A stretch of 64,000 nt of DNA from an uncultured Alphaproteobacteria bacterium (GCA_902570265.1 CACFXF010000003.1:1-64000); one strand, 5' to 3'. Shown: positions 52,863-61,983, numbered from the stretch's first letter. Notes: a model not told the origin generated them from the sequence alone. Translations and numbers: made by a program.

Positions 52863-53246
52863 TTATTTTTCTTCTTTTTTCATATCATTAGGTAAAGGCT
52901 GCTTTTTGATTGGTGCAGGACTTACTATTTTTTTTACTATCCCATTAATTGAAGATCCATTTTCAATTGCAAGAACTTCATAAGTAATCTCAGCATCAAC
53001 AGAAGCTCCTGAGTCTAATCTAATTGATTTACCTTTGATTTTACCTTTGAATTTTCCACTGATAATTATTTCATCTGCAGTAAGAGTGCCATCCATAACG
53101 GATTCAGGTCCTAGTATTACTTTCTCACCATTTAGGTTTCCATTTATACGACCATCAATTTGTAGTTCTCCTTTACAAGAAATTGAGCCTTTTAAACTGA
53201 AACTATTAGCTAAAATAGAACTAGAAAATTTTTGATCTGAAAACAA
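52863..53246 (-). CDS. Bactofilin
   Basis: Cytoskeletal bactofilin of 127 residues that should form a short right-handed beta helix and self-polymerise at the inner membrane. The repeat-like core runs from SFSLKGSISCKGELQIDG through NLNGEKVILGP, LTADEIIISGKFKGKIKGKS and SGASVDAEITYEVLAIENG, flanked by a Pro/Lys-rich C terminus. The start is TTG at 53246, six bases after AGGAG; another in-frame TTG (53252) directly abuts the site and is unlikely. The M23 peptidase gene often beside bactofilin genes is missing; the neighbour is a small unknown protein. Confidence 0.9.
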   Translation of the reverse strand: MFSDQKFSSSILANSFSLKGSISCKGELQIDGRINGNLNGEKVILGPESVMDGTLTADEIIISGKFKGKIKGKSIRLDSGASVDAEITYEVLAIENGSSINGIVKKIVSPAPIKKQPLPNDMKKEEK

Positions 53247-53276
53247 TTTCAACTCCTAATTTTTTAAAAATTAAAA

Positions 53277-53600
53277 TCAATCACTCCAAAGAGAAACAGC
53301 TAAAGTAGTTTTATTTTTTGTATCATTATTAAAATGCTTTTGCATATCTATCAACCTCGCTCTAACTCTTCTACCACTTTTAATGCTAGTATTCAAAATA
53401 TTTGCAATCTCGGATGGTAAGAAACCTAATTGCTCTCTCACTTTTCTTTTAAGTCCAAAGAAAGATGAATTTATATCAGCCCAAACTGAAACTCTACCAT
53501 CGTTGTCAGCCTCTACTCCTAACCAATCACCCAGATTCAAGTATTTTGCAAATTCAGAATCTCTATTAGATTCAAGTTTTGCTTGATTTACTAAATACAT
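53277..53600 (-). CDS. Small protein of unknown function upstream of bactofilin
   Basis: A 107-residue protein I do not recognise. It is soluble, with an acidic, Trp-containing middle (YLNLGDWLGVEADNDGRVSV) and a basic second half (FGLKRKVREQLGFLPSEIAN, KSGRRVRARLIDMQKHF). GGAG stands six bases before ATG 53600; an ATG at 53612 has no such site. It is followed 30 bases later by the bactofilin gene on the same strand, so the two may work together in cell shape or envelope organisation, which is inference. No signal peptide or membrane helix. Confidence 0.65.
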   Translation of the reverse strand: MYLVNQAKLESNRDSEFAKYLNLGDWLGVEADNDGRVSVWADINSSFFGLKRKVREQLGFLPSEIANILNTSIKSGRRVRARLIDMQKHFNNDTKNKTTLAVSLWSD

Positions 53601-53790
53601 ATTCTGCTCCATATATTATTTTATATTATTTTTTGTTAAGTACAATTAATATAGATTTTAAGCTCCTAGTGCATAAATTATTCGTTTAACAACAATTAAA
53701 AACATTAAAATATGGCACGAAAGCAACACTTTTCCCTACTTTATTTTCAGCAATATTTTGCATAATTCATACCAAATTCATCATCAAAAC

Positions 53791-53820
53791 TATAAGTTGA
53801 TGTTTAATCATAAACTTATA
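53791..53820. promoter_or_regulatory. Inverted repeat overlapping a TATAAT box
   Basis: TATAAGTT (53791-53798) and AACTTATA (53813-53820) are perfect inverted repeats, and inside them GTTTA and TAAAC pair as well. A TATAAT begins at 53817, so a bound regulator would cover a + strand promoter of the oxidoreductase gene at 53897. The rest of the 53601-53896 region is AT-rich with no gene seen. Confidence 0.35.
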
Positions 53821-53896
53821 ATAGATATAGTATACTCAATACAAATTAATGACTCACTAATTTGATTTAACTTTATTAAAAAAAAAGGAAGACAAA

Positions 53897-54850
53897 ATGA
53901 TAGTTGGTTTTATTGGTTTAGGGAATTTAGGAGAAAAATTGGCTGCAACACTGTTGAGAAACAATATTAACTTGATAGTTCACGATAAATTAAAAAAAAG
54001 TGCAGTACAATTGATAGAAAAAGGTGCTAATTGGGAAGATACTCCGATTGAATTAGCAAAAAAAAGTGACTTTATTATTACTTGTCTACCATCGCCTTCT
54101 ATTTCTGCGACAGTCATGGAAACTAAATACGGTGTTATTGAAGGCATTTCTAAAGGTAAGATCTGGATAGAAATGAGTACAACCAGTAAACAAGAGGTAT
54201 CAAGACTATCAAAACTCGTTGAAAATCAAGGAGGATTTTCAGCCGACTGCCCTGTTTCTGGTGGTTGCCATAGGGCTTCAACAGGTAATATTTCTATTTT
54301 TTCTGGTTGTGAAAGAAAAGTATTTGAAAAAATAAAACCAATTCTTTTTATAATGGGAAAAAAAATTCTCCATACTGGGAAAATTGGAACTGCTTCTGTT
54401 TTAAAAGTTATGACTAATTACTTAGCAACTTCTAATTTAATATCATGTTGTGAAGCTTTAACCACTATGAAAGGTGAAGGTATAGACTTAGCAAAAACAT
54501 TTGAGGCTATAAAAATTTCATCTGGGAATTCTTTTGTTCATGAAACAGAAAGTCAGGTAATATTAAATGGAAGTAGAGATATAAATTTTACAATGGATTT
54601 AGTACTTAAAGATATTGAGCTTTTCCAACAAATAGCAGATGAAAGAAATATACCTTTAGATATTTCTCCAAAATTAATTGAAATATTTAAGGATGGAATT
54701 TCTAAATATGGAGATAGAGCATTTTCTCCTTCAATTGTACAAAGGCTTGAACATAAAACAGGACTAAATATTGAATGTGATGGTTTTCCCGAAAGAATTG
54801 AAGATTATGATGAGGAAAGTTTGGGTTATGAAGTGGTACTAAAGAATTAG
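53897..54850 (+). CDS. Beta-hydroxyacid dehydrogenase (3-hydroxyisobutyrate dehydrogenase family)
   Basis: NAD(P)-dependent beta-hydroxyacid dehydrogenase of 317 residues. The N-terminal loop is VGFIGLGNLGEKLAATLL, the substrate motif ADCPVSGGCHRASTGNISI near 115-135 and the catalytic Lys in TASVLKVMTNYLATSNL near 172. It belongs to the HIBADH / tartronate semialdehyde reductase family; the extra C-terminal 20 residues are unusual but minor. AAGGAAG precedes the ATG. It converges on the FAD oxidoreductase gene. Possible substrates are tartronate semialdehyde or 3-hydroxyisobutyrate; undecided. Confidence 0.88.
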   Translation: MIVGFIGLGNLGEKLAATLLRNNINLIVHDKLKKSAVQLIEKGANWEDTPIELAKKSDFIITCLPSPSISATVMETKYGVIEGISKGKIWIEMSTTSKQEVSRLSKLVENQGGFSADCPVSGGCHRASTGNISIFSGCERKVFEKIKPILFIMGKKILHTGKIGTASVLKVMTNYLATSNLISCCEALTTMKGEGIDLAKTFEAIKISSGNSFVHETESQVILNGSRDINFTMDLVLKDIELFQQIADERNIPLDISPKLIEIFKDGISKYGDRAFSPSIVQRLEHKTGLNIECDGFPERIEDYDEESLGYEVVLKN

Positions 54851-54856
54851 ATTATT

Positions 54857-56176
54857 TTATAAGTCACAAAATTTTAACCACTGTAAATATAACTCAGCAA
54901 AATATTTACCTAGTAACCCTCCATTCCATTGAGGACGGAAATCAGAAAATATTTCTAAGTTTCTATCTGCACCAAGAATTGCGTCTTTAATTAATAAAGC
55001 TGCAGCTGGAGCAGTATTCATACCATGTCCGCCAAATCCTGTAATATAAAATAAATTATCACTATTTTTGAAAACTAATGGCATAAGATTTGAAAAATAT
55101 CCAAGTTGACCTGACCAGGCATAGTCAATACTTATATTATTTATATTTTTTTCCTCTGAGGGGAATATTTTTTTTAAATCTTTTTTTGTTCCTTTAATTA
55201 TCTGATTTCTAGACAATTTCCCAACTGATTTTATATCCCTACCCCATAGTAACCTCCCATCAGGTAGAAACCTGAAATAATTTCCAGCTCTTCTATTGTC
55301 GTGTATTGCGTAATTAGTAGAAATATTATTTTTAAAAGTTTTTGAACATACTGGTTCAGTAACTGCTATGGAAGTTATAAATTTAAATAAATATTTATTT
55401 ATATTAATTCCACTTATTTCTGAAAGATAACCACCAGTGGCAAGAACAACTCTTCTAGCTCTAATTACTCCACCATTTGATATTTCAATATAAAATTCTG
55501 ATTTTTTTTTCTTAATTTTTTGGGCTTTTGAATATTCAAAAATACTATTGTTATTAATAATCAATTTCTCTGCTATGTATAACATTATATTCAGAGGATT
55601 GAACTGAAAAGCTTCATTATCTAAGATCCCTGAAGAATATAACGGGCTATTAATAATTCTCGCTAGATCCTCTTTCTTAAGGAAAATATTATTTACTCCA
55701 TAATTCTCATTAAATTTGTTACTAAGAGTTTCTAAATATTTAATTTTTTCAGAAAAATGAACATTAAGAATTCCTTCTTTGAATTGTGATATAGAAGGAG
55801 AACATTCTTTACATATTGACTTCAACCAATTTAAACCATTTAGAGAAATCTGAAAAAACTCTTTTGATTTTTTTAAACCCAACTTTTTTTTTATGATTTC
55901 TTGATCTAGAGACCATCCAGAAGAACAAAATCCACCATTCATACCAGAAGCGCCTGATGCGATAGTATTCTGTTCTACCAAAATTGAAGATATATTATTT
56001 TGATCCAGCATATATTTCAATGATAGGCCAGCAATACCTCCTCCGATAATCAACGTGTCACATATATCCATTCCTTTAAATGGCTTACAAGAAAAAGTAA
56101 CTTCTTTATTGTCCAAATACCAAGTATTAAAAACGTTATTTATATTTTTTTTCTCATGACCCACTGCCAGTTCCAT
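54857..56176 (-). CDS. FAD-dependent amino-acid/amine oxidoreductase (DAO family)
   Basis: D-amino-acid-oxidase-fold flavoenzyme of 439 residues. The FAD loop is CDTLIIGGGIAGLSLKYML near 39-57, the covalent-flavin-like or flavin-contact region ASGASGMNGGFCSSGW near 72-87, RVVLATGGYL near 242 and the C-terminal ITGFGGHGMNTAPAAALLI near 380. The MNGGFC motif and overall order resemble gamma-glutamylputrescine oxidase (PuuB) and related amine oxidases; the substrate could be a secondary amine. Convergent with the preceding dehydrogenase and divergent from the AttF-like gene. Confidence 0.85.
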   Translation of the reverse strand: MELAVGHEKKNINNVFNTWYLDNKEVTFSCKPFKGMDICDTLIIGGGIAGLSLKYMLDQNNISSILVEQNTIASGASGMNGGFCSSGWSLDQEIIKKKLGLKKSKEFFQISLNGLNWLKSICKECSPSISQFKEGILNVHFSEKIKYLETLSNKFNENYGVNNIFLKKEDLARIINSPLYSSGILDNEAFQFNPLNIMLYIAEKLIINNNSIFEYSKAQKIKKKKSEFYIEISNGGVIRARRVVLATGGYLSEISGININKYLFKFITSIAVTEPVCSKTFKNNISTNYAIHDNRRAGNYFRFLPDGRLLWGRDIKSVGKLSRNQIIKGTKKDLKKIFPSEEKNINNISIDYAWSGQLGYFSNLMPLVFKNSDNLFYITGFGGHGMNTAPAAALLIKDAILGADRNLEIFSDFRPQWNGGLLGKYFAELYLQWLKFCDL

Positions 56177-56302
56177 AAAATATCTATAATTTAAATATGA
56201 GGGACTAATACAAAAAACTATTTTATTATAACTAAAACTAACTATCTAAATCAAATAAACATTTTTTAAATAGTAAGAAAAATCAAATTATAACAATTTA
56301 TC

Positions 56303-56971
56303 ATGGTACCATATTTAGTAGTCAAAAAGCTTAATAAAGATTTTGAAAGCTCAGGTGAAAGTTTTGAAGTTTTTAAAGATTTAAATTTTGAAATTAATTC
56401 AAATACATCAACTGCACTAATTGGAGAAAGTGGTAGTGGGAAAACTACACTTATTCATTTAATTGCTGGTCTTGAAAGTCCGGATTCCGGCACAATAAAA
56501 ATTGGTGATTTTGATATCTGGAAATATTCAGAACAAAAAAGAGCAAATTTCAGGTTAAATAATATTTCTATAATTTTTCAGCAATATAATTTAATTCCAT
56601 CATTGAACGTGCTAAATAATATAAAATTTCACTCACAATTGATTAAAAACTATGATCAAAATTTTAGAGACGAACTTATAAATTTGTTAGGTTTAAATAA
56701 ACTTTTAAAAAAATATCCAGAAGAAATTTCAGGTGGTCAGCAACAACGAGTTGCTATCGCAAGGGCAATTTTAACAAAACCAAAATTATTGCTTGCTGAT
56801 GAACCTACTGGAAACCTTGATGAAGAAAACTCTACAAAGGTGACTAATGCTTTTGAAATACTTCTATCAAGATATAATTCGACTATTGTTATAGCTACTC
56901 ATTCAAAAAAATTAGCACAAAATTTGAATGTAAAACTTATCATCAAAAACAAAAAAATAAATAAAATTTGA
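56303..56971 (+). CDS. ABC transporter ATP-binding protein, LolD/MacB type
   Basis: ATPase of 222 residues that energises a FtsX/MacB-like membrane partner. Visible are Walker A LIGESGSGKTTLIHLIAG near 38, the Q-loop ISIIFQQYNLIPSLNVLNN near 87, the signature EISGGQQQRVAIARAI near 138 and Walker B LLLADEPTGNLD near 160. It is directly followed by the FtsX-type permease (one base gap) and a CrtC/AttH-like protein, which is the AttFGH arrangement known from several proteobacteria. There is no clear ribosome binding site before ATG 56303. Confidence 0.92.
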   Translation: MVPYLVVKKLNKDFESSGESFEVFKDLNFEINSNTSTALIGESGSGKTTLIHLIAGLESPDSGTIKIGDFDIWKYSEQKRANFRLNNISIIFQQYNLIPSLNVLNNIKFHSQLIKNYDQNFRDELINLLGLNKLLKKYPEEISGGQQQRVAIARAILTKPKLLLADEPTGNLDEENSTKVTNAFEILLSRYNSTIVIATHSKKLAQNLNVKLIIKNKKINKI

Positions 56972-56972
56972 T

Positions 56973-59417
56973 ATGAGACTATTTGATATACTTATAATGT
57001 GTAATTTTAAGCATTGGTTTAGAAAACCATTGCAGTTGTTTTTTTTATTCCTTGGAATATCCCTAGCAACTGCTCTATGGTCAAGTATCCAACTAATAAA
57101 TACGCAAGCTAAAAAATCCTATGAGCGCGCAACCTTACTTATTTCATCTAATCAAAATAAAATTATTAAATCTGTTAACAATGAGTTAATTGCTTTTGAA
57201 AGTTTTGCTAAACTACGAAGGAGTAAATGGCCAGTTACTCCAATTCTGGAAGGTGGTTTTCCAAATAGCGACCAAATAAAAATTATTGGGGTTGATCCCT
57301 TCACATTGTCTAAGAATTCTAACTTTTATAAATCTTTTTTTGAAAAAAGAGACCGTTACCAAGAATTTCCAATAAATAACAGATTAGCATTCGCCTCTTC
57401 AGAAACGATAAACAAAATATCAAAATTAAATCTTAATTTAGAATTAGTTAAAACAGACAGTTTGTTAAAAAACTTTGTTTTAGTTGACATTAGTATTGCT
57501 GAAAATCTTTTAAATAAATCAGGAAAAATTACACGATTTGAACTAACTGATAGAATACCAAAAGATAGAAAAATACTAACTGAAATTGGTCTTGAAATTA
57601 TTGATTCTAAATCAAGTGATGATCTAAAACAATTAACAAGGAGTTTCCATTTAAATCTTACCGCTTTTGGTTTTTTAGGATTTATTGTTGGTCTATTTAT
57701 AGTTTATTCTACCCTTAATTTATCATTTGAACAACGAAAATCAGCCTTTACAACATTAAGGCTAATGGGAATTTCTATTAAAACACTCTTCCTGTCTACT
57801 TTATTAGAAATAATTTTACTTTCTTCAATAAGTGGCTTGATAGGAGTTTTTTTTGGACACATTTTAGCATCTTTTTTATTACCGGACGTAGCATCTACCT
57901 TGAGCAATATCTATGGTGCAAATATTAAAGATCAATTGATTTTCTCAGTGAGAGAAATTATATCTGCGCTTTTGATGCCAGTTTTTGGTGCGATTTTAAT
58001 TTCAACAAGCTTTTTGATACAAATATATAAATCTGAACCACTTAGCAATCATATACCAATTCTAAAGATTTATTTTAATTATAATAAGAATTTTACTTCA
58101 ATACCGATTATTTTTATATTAGTAGTCTTATCAATTATTATTTTATTAAGTCCTAAGGAATTGTTCTTAAGTTTTATGCTAATTGCAATTTTAATTTTAA
58201 GTTCGTCTCTTTTACTTCCATTATTTCTTAGATTAATTTTATCTTTCATTAATAATTCAATCGAATTCAAGAACCCACTTATAACATGGTTTTTTAGAGA
58301 TACTTTCAAACAGATAAGAAGAATATCTCTTAGCCTTAATGCACTTATGTTATCAATAGCCGTGACTATTGGGGTTGATAATATGGTAAAAAGTTTTGAA
58401 GAAACTTTTTCAATTTGGTTAGATAAACGACTGATTACTGAGATGTATGTAAGAACAAATTCTGAGATTGTAGTAAAAAAAATAAGTATGGAAACAGAAA
58501 AAGAAGAAAATATAATTGATATTTATCCAATAATTGAAACAAAAAGTTATTTTGATAATTCAAAGATATCAGTTGTCGGTTTTAAACCTAAAAAAATATA
58601 TATTAATAACTGGCCAATAGTTCATAAGTCCGTTGATATGTGGAAGAAAATTCAAAATTTTAATGGGATAATAATCAACGAGCAATTTCATTATAAATTT
58701 GGTACTAATATTGGTGATGAAATACAAACAACCGATCTTTTAAACAATAATAATAAACTGAAAAGTGTAGTTGTTGGAATTTATCCTGATTATGGTAATT
58801 CAATACCACAAATTATGATAAGCTTAGAAAGGTTTCAGGACTACTATTCTAATAGTTTCCCAAATAATTTTGCGGTTGATGTTAAGAAAGGTTCTTTCAA
58901 TGATGTATCAGAATACATTCAAAACAAATATCACATTTTAGAAACAGACATTATAAATCAAAAAACTATCAAAGAGTTTTCTAAAAATGTGTTTGAAAAA
59001 ACATTTACTGTAACTAGATCGCTGTCAGATGCTATGATTATCATTGCAACACTGACATTGTTGACCTCGCTAGTTTCCTTATCAGAAATACGTGTAATAA
59101 ATTTATCACCTTTATGGGCTTTAGGTATCAGCAGAAGATCATTGCTAAAAATTGAATTTGCACAATTTTTAATGCTTATCTTAATAACTTTATTTTTTGC
59201 TATTCCTGTTGGTTTACTTATATGTTTTTTATTAACAAATTATTTAAATGTTTCTGCATTTGGTTGGAAATTACCGTTCCAATATTATCCTATTATGTGG
59301 AGTAAAACGTTTTTTATTTCGTTAATTTGTAGTATAATTTCAATAGCATTACCAACGTTTTTGATGTTTAAAAATTCAACATCCTTGATGGTAAAGAGAT
59401 ATAAAAATGAGTGTTAA
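56973..59417 (+). CDS. FtsX-type ABC transporter permease (AttG-like)
   Basis: Large membrane protein of 814 residues with an N-terminal helix (LQLFFLFLGISLATALW near 22), a periplasmic domain, an FtsX core near 225-345 (FLGFIVGLFIVYSTLNLSFE, RLMGISIKTLFLSTLLEI), helices near 370-430, a second periplasmic domain and a second FtsX core near 670-800 (GISRRSLLKIEFAQFLMLIL). Such duplicated permeases extrude lipoproteins or act as mechanotransmitters rather than importers. It is part of an AttFGH-like triad and overlaps the next gene by 11 bases. Confidence 0.9.
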   Translation: MRLFDILIMCNFKHWFRKPLQLFFLFLGISLATALWSSIQLINTQAKKSYERATLLISSNQNKIIKSVNNELIAFESFAKLRRSKWPVTPILEGGFPNSDQIKIIGVDPFTLSKNSNFYKSFFEKRDRYQEFPINNRLAFASSETINKISKLNLNLELVKTDSLLKNFVLVDISIAENLLNKSGKITRFELTDRIPKDRKILTEIGLEIIDSKSSDDLKQLTRSFHLNLTAFGFLGFIVGLFIVYSTLNLSFEQRKSAFTTLRLMGISIKTLFLSTLLEIILLSSISGLIGVFFGHILASFLLPDVASTLSNIYGANIKDQLIFSVREIISALLMPVFGAILISTSFLIQIYKSEPLSNHIPILKIYFNYNKNFTSIPIIFILVVLSIIILLSPKELFLSFMLIAILILSSSLLLPLFLRLILSFINNSIEFKNPLITWFFRDTFKQIRRISLSLNALMLSIAVTIGVDNMVKSFEETFSIWLDKRLITEMYVRTNSEIVVKKISMETEKEENIIDIYPIIETKSYFDNSKISVVGFKPKKIYINNWPIVHKSVDMWKKIQNFNGIIINEQFHYKFGTNIGDEIQTTDLLNNNNKLKSVVVGIYPDYGNSIPQIMISLERFQDYYSNSFPNNFAVDVKKGSFNDVSEYIQNKYHILETDIINQKTIKEFSKNVFEKTFTVTRSLSDAMIIIATLTLLTSLVSLSEIRVINLSPLWALGISRRSLLKIEFAQFLMLILITLFFAIPVGLLICFLLTNYLNVSAFGWKLPFQYYPIMWSKTFFISLICSIISIALPTFLMFKNSTSLMVKRYKNEC

Positions 59418-60492
59418 GTCTTTTCTGATAGTTGTATGTATTTCACTCCTCGCAAATATAGGAGGTTCCCAAACTTATAATCCAAAAAATAATTTATACG
59501 CTGAAGGCTTTTTAAGTAAAAAATTTGATCTCAAATTCCCAAAAGATCATAATGCACATAAAGATTTTAAAACAGAATGGTGGTATATTACCGCTAATCT
59601 AAAAAATACAAACGGTGACTTGTTTGGGATACAATGGACTCTATTCAGAAACAAATCTGATTTAAATAATTTAAAATCTACTGAAAATATAAAGAATCCA
59701 TGGATTAGCAACCAATTATGGATGGCTCACGCAGTCGTTACGTCAAAAAAAAATCACTTTTTTAATGAAAAATTTTCTCGTGGGGGAACTGGACAGGCAG
59801 GAGTAGAAATTTCTCCATTCTTGGCTTGGATTGATGATTGGCATTTTTCTAGTAATGATGACTGGTCATTGGCTTCCATAAAAGCTGGCGGTAATAATTT
59901 TTCTTATAATCTGAAACTTGAAAGTGATGGACCACTTATATTTCACGGAAATGATGGCAAAAGCATAAAGACTAAAGATGGTCATTTTTCAGCGTACTAC
60001 AGTCAACCATTTTTTAAAGTTAAAGGTGAATTAAATATTAATAATCAACAATTTTCAGTAGAGGGAAATGCATGGGCCGATAGAGAGTGGTCAAATGCAA
60101 TTTTAGGTTCAAAACAGGAGGGATGGGATTGGATTTCTCTCCATATAGATGATGAAACAAAATTAATGATATTTAGAGTAAGAGATAATGAAAATGGAGA
60201 TTTTTACTCAGGAACTTATATCTATAATAAAAATAAAAAAATTAATTTGAATGGCAAAGATATACAAATGATCCCGTTGACCTATAATACTGGTTTAAAT
60301 AATTTGAATAAAAAATCTTGGAAAGTCCCTACATCATGGAGAGTAATTGTTAAAAATCATGAAATAGATTTAACATTAAAAGCACTAAATAAAAATGCTT
60401 ACGTTGATACAGTAATTCCATACTGGGAAGGTCCAGTGTCATTTACGGGATCACATAAGGGTTTTGGCTATTTAGAAATGACTGGATATTAA
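59407..60492 (+). CDS. CrtC/AttH-like lipocalin-fold protein, exported
   Basis: Protein of 361 residues of the carotenoid 1,2-hydratase (CrtC)/AttH family, a double lipocalin-like fold. The N terminus MSVKSFLIVVCISLLANIGG is a probable signal peptide. Key family marks are FKTEWWYITANLKN near 52, IQWTLFRNK near 74, QLWMAHAVVTS near 100, GNAWADREWSNAILG near 218 and GWDWISLHIDDETKL near 236. Annotation as carotenoid hydratase is common but the AttFGH context and signal peptide suggest a periplasmic lipid-binding or envelope role. No carotenoid genes are seen nearby. Confidence 0.87.
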   Translation: MSVKSFLIVVCISLLANIGGSQTYNPKNNLYAEGFLSKKFDLKFPKDHNAHKDFKTEWWYITANLKNTNGDLFGIQWTLFRNKSDLNNLKSTENIKNPWISNQLWMAHAVVTSKKNHFFNEKFSRGGTGQAGVEISPFLAWIDDWHFSSNDDWSLASIKAGGNNFSYNLKLESDGPLIFHGNDGKSIKTKDGHFSAYYSQPFFKVKGELNINNQQFSVEGNAWADREWSNAILGSKQEGWDWISLHIDDETKLMIFRVRDNENGDFYSGTYIYNKNKKINLNGKDIQMIPLTYNTGLNNLNKKSWKVPTSWRVIVKNHEIDLTLKALNKNAYVDTVIPYWEGPVSFTGSHKGFGYLEMTGY

Positions 60493-60500
60493 TAGAGAAC

Positions 60501-61004
60501 CTAAGCAGCTTTACCATCCAACACAGCCCCTACTTTAACTTGGGCCTTTTCTTCCTCTACTCCATCAACTGCAGCAACCTCCCTAGTTAATCTTTCTAAA
60601 GCAGCTTCATATAATTGTCTTTCTGAGTAAGATTGTTCTCTCTGCTCATCATTACGGTGTAAATCACGAATAACCTCAGCAATAGATATCAAGTCTCCTG
60701 AATTTATTTTTTGCTCATACTCTTGAGCTCTCCTAGACCACATAGCTCTTTTTACTCTAGCTCGACCTCTAAGAGTACTCATAGCTTTTCCAACTGTGTC
60801 AGGCGATGAAAGACTTCTCATACCTACTGCATCTGCTTTTGAAGTAGGAACTCTTAAAGTCATTTTATCCTTTTCAAAATGAATAACAAACATTTCCATT
60901 TCAAAACCAGCTATGCTTTCCTTTTCAATAGCTTCTATTTTTCCAACACCATGTGATGGATAAACAACATAATCATTTTGTGAAAATTCTAGAGAGTTAC
61001 TCAT
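60501..61004 (-). CDS. CarD-family transcriptional regulator
   Basis: RNA-polymerase-binding CarD regulator of 167 residues. The N-terminal Tudor-like domain has QNDYVVYPSHGVGKIEAIE near 8-27 and MFVIHFEKDKMTLRVP near 38; the C-terminal helical part has RAMWSRRAQEYEQKINSGD near 88 and ERQLYEAALERLTREVAAVD near 125. Such proteins stabilise the open promoter complex and control rRNA and stress genes. The order helicase-S4-ferredoxin-CarD is conserved in alphaproteobacteria. AAGGAAC lies before the ATG. It is 172 bases downstream of fdxA with a terminator-like hairpin only 31 bases before its start. Confidence 0.95.
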   Translation of the reverse strand: MSNSLEFSQNDYVVYPSHGVGKIEAIEKESIAGFEMEMFVIHFEKDKMTLRVPTSKADAVGMRSLSSPDTVGKAMSTLRGRARVKRAMWSRRAQEYEQKINSGDLISIAEVIRDLHRNDEQREQSYSERQLYEAALERLTREVAAVDGVEEEKAQVKVGAVLDGKAA

Positions 61005-61035
61005 TTTGATAAAGTTCCTTATTAACAGAAAAAAA

Positions 61036-61056
61036 GGAATCGATTAATTCGATCCC
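61036..61056 (-). terminator. Terminator-like hairpin between fdxA and carD
   Basis: On the - strand GGGATCGA and TCGATTCC pair over eight positions (one G-U) around a five-base loop, followed by a run of seven T. It suits a Rho-independent terminator for fdxA. It lies just upstream of carD, so either carD has a promoter in the bases between or the hairpin acts as an attenuator. Confidence 0.75.
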
Positions 61057-61176
61057 CTAATTATATTAAGCCATATTGAAATGATTATACTGAATTTATA
61101 ATCTTAAGAATCTAGGATATAACACTATTAATAAAATAAATCAACTTTAAGAGATTTATAGATTAAAACTTGTAGT

Positions 61177-61515
61177 TTAATCTCCTTCACCAGGATTTTC
61201 AGAAAAATATTTTTTTAATTTGTCATCTTCATCAGCTTTTGAATCAGCTTCCGGAAGCGGATCTTTTCTAATCGTAATTACTGGCCATAACTCGGAATAT
61301 TTTCTATTGAATTCTACCCAATCACTTGCACCTGGATCAGTATCAGGTTTAATTGCGTCAACAGGACATTCCGGTTCACAAACACCACAGTCAATACACT
61401 CATCAGGATGAATTACCAACATATTTTCACCCTCATAAAAACAATCAACAGGACAAACTTCTACACAATCAGTATATTTACAGTCTATACAATTATCGTT
61501 TACAATATATGTCAT
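61177..61515 (-). CDS. fdxA: 7Fe ferredoxin
   Basis: Ferredoxin of 112 residues with one [3Fe-4S] and one [4Fe-4S] site. The cysteine pattern is [18 protein letters not shown] near 8-25 and [16 protein letters not shown] near 39-54, the same as in Azotobacter-type FdxA, followed by an acidic C terminus ([16 protein letters not shown]). Start fixed by the family's usual MTYIV beginning. Electron carrier in the cytoplasm, partner unknown. A hairpin terminator follows it. Confidence 0.96.
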   Translation of the reverse strand: MTYIVNDNCIDCKYTDCVEVCPVDCFYEGENMLVIHPDECIDCGVCEPECPVDAIKPDTDPGASDWVEFNRKYSELWPVITIRKDPLPEADSKADEDDKLKKYFSENPGEGD

Positions 61516-61608
61516 TCAATTACTCATTCGAAATAATGTTCTTTAACTATTAGATTACAACTGTCATACATGTAGTCAATTTATTTAGTTTAAAAAGATT
61601 TACAAATA

Positions 61609-61983
61609 TTATTTAATTAAACTCCCAAAATTTTTAAGCTTTGACAATGCTCTTCTATCTTTTTTATTTGGCCGGGAAGAGTTTTTAAAAGTATCAAGCA
61701 CATTATTTTTATTTTTTACAAGATCTGTGATTATACTACTCTTCTTTTCATATAAAAATTTTGCTCTCTCATAGCCTTCTCTTTTTTCAGCAAAGCTTTT
61801 CACTTTAATTCTTATTATTTCATGAGAGTTTTTGATTAAAATATCATCTTCTAATTTTAAAAGTTGAGATTGTTTTTTTATTACTAATCCGTTTAAAAAA
61901 ATCAATTTTTTTTCAATTGCCTTTAAAACTTTAGTCCTAGTTTTAAAAAAACGAGCAAAAACCAACCATTTATCAATTCTCAA
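61609..61983 (-). CDS. hslR: S4-domain RNA-binding protein, Hsp15-like
   Basis: S4-domain protein of 124 residues. The motif MRIDKWLVFARFFKTRT at the N terminus, then FLNGLVIKKQSQLLKLEDDI near 28-48 and a basic C terminus (RPNKKDRRALSKLKNF) fit heat-shock protein 15 that binds stalled 50S subunits. The start is TTG 61983, overlapping the helicase stop by four bases (TTGA); an ATG is not available at that end. Gene order with helicase, fdxA and carD supports the call. Confidence 0.88.
   Translation of the reverse strand: MRIDKWLVFARFFKTRTKVLKAIEKKLIFLNGLVIKKQSQLLKLEDDILIKNSHEIIRIKVKSFAEKREGYERAKFLYEKKSSIITDLVKNKNNVLDTFKNSSRPNKKDRRALSKLKNFGSLIK

Noticed and set aside
53712-53728. Sigma54-like site TGGCACG upstream of the oxidoreductase gene
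   Set aside because: The -12 element needed at the right spacing (TTGC) is absent; the bases there read CAAC.
59407-60492. Carotenoid biosynthesis locus
   Set aside because: The CrtC-like gene carries a signal peptide and lies in an ABC export triad; no other carotenoid gene is present.
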